Of a stretch of 23,822 bases of DNA, positions 19,812-23,822 are shown one piece after another. The notes beneath the pieces were generated by a model, which did no database searches, was not told where the DNA came from, and saw only the letters and a program-made list of their open reading frames with translations. Positions within the stretch are counted from its first letter, which is position 1; every line of letters begins with the position of its first letter. The translations under genes and the position numbers were made by a program. The DNA is from Chromera velia (Eukaryota; Sar; Chromeraceae), in assembly GCA_018398765.1 (NCBI GenBank), contig JAHBMJ010002002.1:1-23822 (forward strand), read 5' to 3'.

Positions 19812-21551
19812 CGCTCGCTCGCTCGCTTGCTCTCTCTGCGCGCGCGTGTGTGTGTGAGAGAGAGAGAGAAAAAGAGAGAGAGAGCGCGTGCGTGAATACC
19901 GTCTCTGTCAAGCCCAGTCGTGGAATTGCTCCTTTGTTCTTTGTGCATCTGCTTCTGTATGTGGTTTTGGGGAGGCACTGTCTGTGTCTGTCTGCCTGTC
20001 TGTCTGCAGTTTGGGTGAGCAAGCAAATGCAGACGATCCAGAAAAAAATCATGAAGATCAAGGACGAGAGAATCAAAATGACAAATGAGTGCCTTGCTGG
20101 GATGAAAATCATCAAATTGTACGGGTGGGAACAGTCCATGGGAGACAAAATCGGGGAGATCCGAGAGGTGCGCCTCCCTCTCATTGAATTTATTTGTTTA
20201 TTTATTAATATATGTCTTTTGTACATTTCTGTCATTCGTTCATTTGTGTACACAAACGATCGGGTATGCACATCCTGAGGGTTCTTTCTGGGTCTCTTAG
20301 AAGGGTGGGTGGCTTGAGAGGCACTCCGTTGAGGTCCAATTGGATCAGATATAGATCGAGGGAAGTTGCGGAGGACGAACAAGAAAGACAAGCGTTAATT
20401 GTTTGGAGAGGATGTCGTTGTTGCGGTTCTTCATCATGCATCTCTCTCTCCGTGTGTAAAGACCTCAGCAAGCATTTGTTTCCTCACTGGCTCTCCTGCA
20501 GAACGAGCTCAGACTCCTGTGGCGGTATCGGTTGACTCAGGTGAGCGTCTTTGGTATTTGCACTTTAGTGAGCAGGACTTTGGTCGTGTACTTGTTCAAG
20601 AGGTTATAGTTTCTTCCTGCTTCACTCACTTGCCTCTCTGAAGTCACCTTCTCGGCAGCTTTTCACTACAAAAGAGATGGAGGGATTTACAGAACCTCAC
20701 GAAGAGACCAGGTGGAAGAAACTCACGAAGAGAGGAGGTGGGATAGACACACGAGGAGAGGTCAGACACACTCACCAAAAGAGGGTTTCAAGTAGTCAGA
20801 GAGACTCACGAGGAGAGGTCAGACACACTGACCAAAAGAGGGTTGCAAGTGGTCAGAGAGACTCACGAGGAGAGAGGTTCAGACAGACTGACGAAGGGAG
20901 GGCTTCAGAGAGACTCACGAAGAGAACGGGCCAGAGAAAACTAGGCTTGGCGCCGACAGGAGAAATGGACTTCCTTTTCTTTCGTTTCCCCCTTCCGCTC
21001 TACAATGGGTCCTTCCTCATTCACTTTGGTCGTCCCCTCGCTTCGCACAAATGAAAGAGCGCTCTATGAATCAGGTGTGAATTTTTGAAAAAAGGACATA
21101 TGAGCGATCCTGTTTCATCAATCTGCCTTCTTCGTACACGTTGTTCTTGCGGTTGACTCTTTTTTTCTTTCCTTTCTGCCTAGACACCTGCGCTGCTCTT
21201 CCTTTCACTTCTCTTCACTTCCCCGCATGCAGGTGTTCTCCCGCACTCTCTTCCAGACGGTCCCTCTGTTGGTCTCTATCGGCACCTTCACCTGCTACGT
21301 CCTCATTCCTGGGAACGAACTGACGGCAGAGAAAGTGTTCCCAGCCCTGGTCCTTTTCAACATCCTCAGGTGGGGGGGGGGACGGCATGACTTCCTTCCA
21401 TGCCGAATGAATGAATGTGATCAAATATAATCGCCCTGCGAGCTTTTTGGTGAAGTAGCTCAGAAGGGTCATTTTGCTGTCTTCCTCCACAATTCGTCTC
21501 CCGTTCGATGGGAGTCTGCTGACAGTGAAAATCTCCCCTTCGCTCTCTCTT

Positions 21552-21589
<38 letters not shown>

Positions 21590-22144
21590 TGTCTGTCTGT
21601 CTGTCTGTCTGTCTCTCTGTGTCTGTGTGGTGTTCGTGTGTGTGTCCTTGTGTCGTTTGTGCGTTTGCATGTGCGTGTGTGTGCGTGTGTGCCTGTCAGT
21701 GTGTAAATGAGTGAACGCCGAAGATGTCCTTCCATCTGACGTCCTTGGCTCTCTCTGTCGCGCTCTCACACACATCCACGACTTTTCTTACCTGCTTTTC
21801 TTCTGCCCTGTGCATATGCATAAACAAACGAACAAAAAGCAACTATTAATATACGAATGGACTAATGGACGAACGAACAGGTTTCCGATGGCGATGCTGC
21901 CTTTCCTGATCAACAACACTCTCGAAGCGGCCGTGTCAATCAAGCGCCTTCAGGTGAGTGCCTCGAGGGATTCGGTGGTTGAAAGAATTGGTGAGTGCCT
22001 TGAGGGTATTGTGAGCACATGTTTCGAAAGTGTGGGTCCTGCCCTTTTTCAGCGCTTTTCTCGTGCCGTTTCCATCAGAGAGATAGCACCCCTGCATAAT
22101 TTTACTCACTCAGAAACACTCACTCACTCACTCACTCACACACA

Positions 22145-22180
<36 letters not shown>

Positions 22181-23792
22181 ACCCCGGCACGCGCTATCGA
22201 TTGCTGTCTGCTTGCAGGATTTCTTCGCCTCTCCAGAGACAGATCCTCTGCCAGACATACCCAGGGGAAGACCGGCAGTCGTCCCCGGCATGGCCACCGT
22301 AGACGTGGAGGGGGCGACGCTGAAGTGGCCAGACGGGTCTGCCCTCTTGAATGATATCTCCTTCAAGACTTATCCGGGGATGCTGACGGCGATTGTGGGA
22401 TCGACCGGTCAGTTCTGAGGGGGGGGCCTGGGTGCGTGAGTGGGTGGGTACCTTGTGCTTGGCTTGGCATTTTTTTTTTTTTTTCAGGCGTGAGTGGGTA
22501 CCTTGTGCTTGGCAGTAGCCTCGCAGACGGTCGGTGATTGTCTTTTCAGACGTCTAATCGCGACTTTGAGAAAATCTCTCGCCCACCCACCAATGCACGT
22601 ACCAGCGCTGTGCCTATTCCTTTCCTTTCCTCCTCTCTTCGTCTCTTGCTCCCTGGAGGCTTTGCAAAAGGCTTCCTTCCATGGTTCTCTCACTGGCTTT
22701 GAGAGACCTTTATATTGACTTCAATGAGTACTCGCCACTTTCTGCATCGACCCGCGTTGCAGAAAGCCTCTTCTACTCATTTCTGCTGAGTACTGTTCTT
22801 TGTGCATTCACTGAATAGACGCAGTGCAGTGCTGAGCTGTTCTTGTCACTTTCTCTTGTCACTATATGTGCATGTGTGTGTGCAGGGTGCGGAAAGTCGG
22901 GTCTGCTCGCCTCTCTGATCAGGGACGTCGCGCCGAGAGAGGGCTCAGTGCAGTGCTTTGGCAGCATTGCATACGCCTCTCAGGTCAGTCAGTCAGCAGC
23001 CTTCCGTCAAGGGCCAAAGGAAGAAAGAAAGAGCGTCAATGCTTTACTGAGATTGGGCTTTCAAAGGGTCCGCATTTTTTGTTCTTCGGTCTACAATCTC
23101 CGTCGCTGTTCCCTTTCCTCTCTTTCAGCCCCCTCGACCCTTCGCATTCCATCGACAAACAAACCGTTCAATTATGTGTGTCTATACATACACACGCAGG
23201 CACCTGTGTACGTACATGCATGTGTTGTTGCATGTGTACCTCTCTCTCTACATGCCCTCCCATACCCATAAGGGCACAGCCTCAATCAATGATCGACTGA
23301 TGAATGGATGTATGCAAACAGGTGCCCTGGATCCAGAACGCGACGGTCAGACAGAACATCTGCTTCGGGAAAGCGTACGACAGAGAATTCTACAGACAGG
23401 TGGGTCGGCTCATTGGCTGAAGAAGGATGATCGCATATTAAGCAGGACTTCTTTCCTGGCGACAGGATTATGCTGCAGACACTTGGGGGAGGGAATGGTT
23501 GGAGGGGTGCCTGCTTGTGCGTGTGTGTCCAAATGTGCGTGTATGGATAGTGGCTGGTGGCGTTTCATTTTCCTCCAGGCTTCACTTTGTTACCTGTCTG
23601 CGTGCGCACCTGTACGCTACGGCGCCCGTGAGCCCTTTTCTTTGCGTGCCTTCTTGTGAACAGATTCTGCTGTGCTCTTGCTTGTGCTCTGTGGGCTTTT
23701 CTTTTCTTTTCTGCAGGTTCTGCGTGCGTGCGCCCTCGAGGACGATCTTCGCGTTCTTCCTGCGGGAGATGCAACTGAAATCGGGGAGAAAG
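14284..23792 (+). CDS. ABCC (MRP)-type ABC transporter, N-terminal half, 15 exons, runs off the window
   Basis: ABCC exporters use ATP to pump conjugated or amphipathic anions across membranes. Fifteen exons join with matching phases and encode 844 codons plus one base. Order: TMD0 with five hydrophobic segments (residues 30-195); L0 linker; the lasso/TMD1 entry [20 protein letters not shown]; six TMD1 helices (about residues 325-697); then NBD1 with Walker A GSTGCGKS (758-765) and the Q-loop Gln 793 in YASQVPWIQN. The last exon matches the family stretch 'LP.GD.TEIGEKG' just before the signature motif. ATG 14284 is chosen because the peptide after it ([10 protein letters not shown]) resembles the Cys/Trp-containing N terminus of long MRPs. 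Full-length members have about 1500 residues, so about half is missing here. Odd points: a 73-residue insert in exon 6 and a Gly after GKS where Ser or Thr is usual. The exon 4/5 junction is the least certain. Substrate cannot be told. Confidence 0.9.
14888..15010. repeat. (TG)n and (CTCA)n microsatellites in ABCC intron 1
   Basis: TG units fill about 14886-14922 and CTCA units 14945-15010, starting 17 bases after the exon 1 donor. Confidence 0.95.
15503..15786. repeat. CAGA/CAGG and (CA)n microsatellite block in ABCC intron 1
   Basis: Starts with CAGA/CAGG units, continues as about 230 bp of CA with regular CCAC, CGAC and CGCAC breaks, and ends again with CAGA. The broad similarity of the interruption blocks suggests growth by block duplication. 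Confidence 0.95.
15967..16113 (+). repeat. Tandem duplication of ABCC exon 2 start (period 97 bp)
   Basis: 15967-16016 and 16064-16113 are 50-base copies with one difference visible (G to A). The second copy is exonic; the first lies at the end of intron 1. Confidence 0.9.
16062..16384 (+). CDS. ABCC exon 2 (L0 linker and start of TMD1)
   Basis: Residues 196-303, acceptor CATGCAG. It contains [18 protein letters not shown] and ends at [10 protein letters not shown], both typical of ABCC. A near-copy of its first 50 bases lies 97 bp upstream with its own in-frame acceptor, but entry there meets a TAG at 16063-16065. Confidence 0.85.
17001..17203 (+). CDS. ABCC exon 3 (first TMD1 helix)
   Basis: Residues 304-370 plus two bases, starting [20 protein letters not shown], followed by a membrane helix containing [19 protein letters not shown]. 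Acceptor CTGTGCAG sits at the end of TCTG repeats; the donor is GTCCGT in phase 2. Confidence 0.9.
17529..17613 (+). CDS. ABCC exon 4 (second TMD1 helix; 3' end uncertain)
   Basis: Completes Trp 371 and encodes [18 protein letters not shown], then LHQYFHRL. The chosen donor GTGGGC at 17614 is in phase 0. GTTGGT at 17610 (phase 2) looks good but does not match the next exon. Confidence 0.7.
17765..17812 (+). CDS. ABCC exon 5 (micro-exon)
   Basis: Sixteen codons encoding [16 protein letters not shown], which lead directly into VYRKSL. The family has G(M)RI+..... AVYRK at this place. The acceptor CAGTAG is weak; an alternative, GTGCAG at 17783, would need a phase-1 donor that I cannot find. Confidence 0.55.
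18410..18463. repeat. (AC)n(AG)n compound microsatellite in ABCC intron 5
   Basis: AC units followed directly by AG units, inside intron 5 (17813-18571). Confidence 0.95.
18572..18919 (+). CDS. ABCC exon 6 with long low-complexity insert
   Basis: Residues 416-531. It begins [11 protein letters not shown] and ends [20 protein letters not shown] then SGPLQ, both highly typical of ABCC. In between, residues 427-499 are a Lys/Glu/Pro/Ser-rich insert with a run of nine Ser. In the family these flanks are separated by only a few residues. Confidence 0.88.
19303..19365. repeat. (CA)n microsatellite in ABCC intron 6
   Basis: CA units with one CCAC and one CGCAC break. Confidence 0.95.
19468..19558 (+). 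CDS. ABCC exon 7 (paired TMD1 helices)
   Basis: Residues 532-561 plus one base: [19 protein letters not shown] and a second hydrophobic stretch ending SIPLT. The donor GTCAGT begins a run of GTCA units. Confidence 0.9.
19748..19885. repeat. (CT)n ... (GA)n self-complementary repeat block in ABCC intron 7
   Basis: CT units at about 19757-19808, CGCT units to 19830, then GCGC/GT and GA units at 19854-19884. CT and GA arms can pair in the transcript. Confidence 0.9.
20010..20167 (+). CDS. ABCC exon 8 (cytoplasmic helix of TMD1)
   Basis: Residues 562-614. It encodes [20 protein letters not shown] then KLYGWE, the conserved 'K(D/S)..RIK..NE.L.G.K..KLY.WE' block. Acceptor GTCTGCAG, donor GTGCGC in phase 0. 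Confidence 0.95.
20502..20540 (+). CDS. ABCC exon 9 (39-nt micro-exon)
   Basis: Thirteen codons, [13 protein letters not shown], between CCTGCAG and GTGAGC, phase 0 at both ends. It fills the gap between EIRE and the next TMD1 helix, as in the family. Confidence 0.8.
20760..20930. repeat. 57-bp minisatellite, about three copies, in ABCC intron 9
   Basis: Copies start near 20761, 20818 and 20878. The unit contains a CAGACACACT..CCAAAAGAGGG core and GAGAGACTCACGAGGAGAG. The third copy is shorter and diverged. Confidence 0.85.
21233..21369 (+). CDS. ABCC exon 10 (TMD1 helix)
   Basis: Residues 628-672 plus two bases. It includes [19 protein letters not shown] and ends [11 protein letters not shown], the conserved 'AL.LFNILRFP'. 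The donor is GTGGGG in phase 2. Confidence 0.93.
21546..21700. repeat. CT, GT and TCTG microsatellites in ABCC intron 10
   Basis: CT units, then GT, then TCTG, then imperfect GTGC/GT units up to the CAGTGTGTAAATG segment. Confidence 0.9.
21881..21953 (+). CDS. ABCC exon 11
   Basis: Completes Arg 673 and encodes [19 protein letters not shown] then IKRLQ, ending TMD1. The donor GTGAGT is perfect, phase 0. Confidence 0.93.
22109..22181. repeat. (CTCA)n(CA)n(GA)n compound microsatellite in ABCC intron 11
   Basis: Three simple repeats run into each other shortly before the exon 12 acceptor at 22217. Confidence 0.9.
22218..22407 (+). CDS. ABCC exon 12 (start of NBD1, first half of Walker A)
   Basis: Residues 698-760 plus one base. 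After a TMD1-NBD1 linker it encodes [19 protein letters not shown] and LTAIVGST; the intron splits Walker A within its second Gly codon. Confidence 0.93.
22434..22513 (+). repeat. Direct repeat flanking a T15-CAG, inside ABCC intron 12
   Basis: 22434-22463 and 22488-22513 match except for one missing GGGT. Between them lie TTGGCA, 15 T and CAG. The span 22436-22487 begins GTGAGT and ends with a polypyrimidine-CAG, like a 52-nt intron. Confidence 0.85.
22886..22983 (+). CDS. ABCC exon 13 (Walker A to Q-loop)
   Basis: Completes Gly 761, then [14 protein letters not shown] and GSIAYASQ. Its last codon is the Q-loop Gln. The donor GTCAGT is followed by GTCAGTCAG. Confidence 0.95.
23322..23399 (+). 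CDS. ABCC exon 14
   Basis: Twenty-six codons: [16 protein letters not shown] and AYDREFYRQ, the segment after the Q-loop. The donor is GTGGGT, phase 0. Confidence 0.95.
23717..23792 (+). CDS. ABCC exon 15 (last visible)
   Basis: Residues 820-844 plus one base: [14 protein letters not shown] then [11 protein letters not shown], just before the ABC signature. The donor GTGTGT runs straight into the terminal poly-G. Confidence 0.92.
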
Positions 23793-23798
23793 GTGTGT

Positions 23799-23822
23799 GG
23801 GGGGGGGGGGGGGGGGGGGGGG
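23799..23822. other. Poly-G run at window end
   Basis: Twenty-four G just after the exon 15 donor. It may be a true G tract or a sequencing/assembly edge. Confidence 0.8.

Noticed and set aside
1-23822. tRNA or rRNA genes
   Set aside because: No cloverleaf with a convincing T-arm (GGTTCGANNCC) or rRNA core sequence was seen by eye; a dedicated scan was not possible.

Overview
The window looks like nuclear DNA of an intron-rich protist. Most reading frames longer than about 100 codons are low-complexity. Real protein signal lies in short exons bounded by GT-AG splice sites whose phases agree from exon to exon, and the introns are packed with microsatellites. This look, together with an N-terminally extended ABCC transporter, would fit an alveolate such as a chromerid alga (Chromera-like). 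That assignment is an inference from style; no marker gene fixes it.

Layout. (1) Positions 1862 to 794, minus strand: the first three exons of a gene that resembles the N-terminal winged-helix part of DNA polymerase delta subunit 3 (POLD3/Cdc27/p66). Its remaining exons are not resolved and may lie in 1-793 or off the left edge. (2) 1863-2262: short divergent spacer. (3) 2263-4276, plus: a four-exon gene of unknown function with a long CTTT repeat in intron 2. (4) 4277-5700: mostly noncoding, with one exon-like segment at 4981-5108. (5) 5665-6775: a decayed coiled-coil reading frame with one frame change and two in-frame TAG codons, followed by AT-rich DNA. (6) 7608-8869, plus: a two-exon gene of unknown function with a serine-rich tail. 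(7) 8870-14283: a long spacer rich in simple repeats, a three-copy minisatellite (9850-10044) and a 51-bp satellite array (about 12960-13700). (8) 14284 to the right edge, plus: the N-terminal half of an ABCC/MRP-type ABC transporter. Fifteen exons (2533 coding bases, 844 codons plus one base) cover TMD0, the L0 linker, TMD1 and the start of NBD1 through Walker A and the Q-loop. The ABC signature, Walker B, TMD2 and NBD2 are beyond the window, which ends in a run of 24 G.

The genes show no shared pathway: a replication factor, two unknown proteins and a membrane transporter, as expected of an ordinary eukaryotic neighbourhood. The most unusual points are the repeats sitting exactly at splice sites, a duplicated exon start in the ABCC gene, a 52-nt mini-intron-like module inside an ABCC intron, and the decayed coiled-coil frame.
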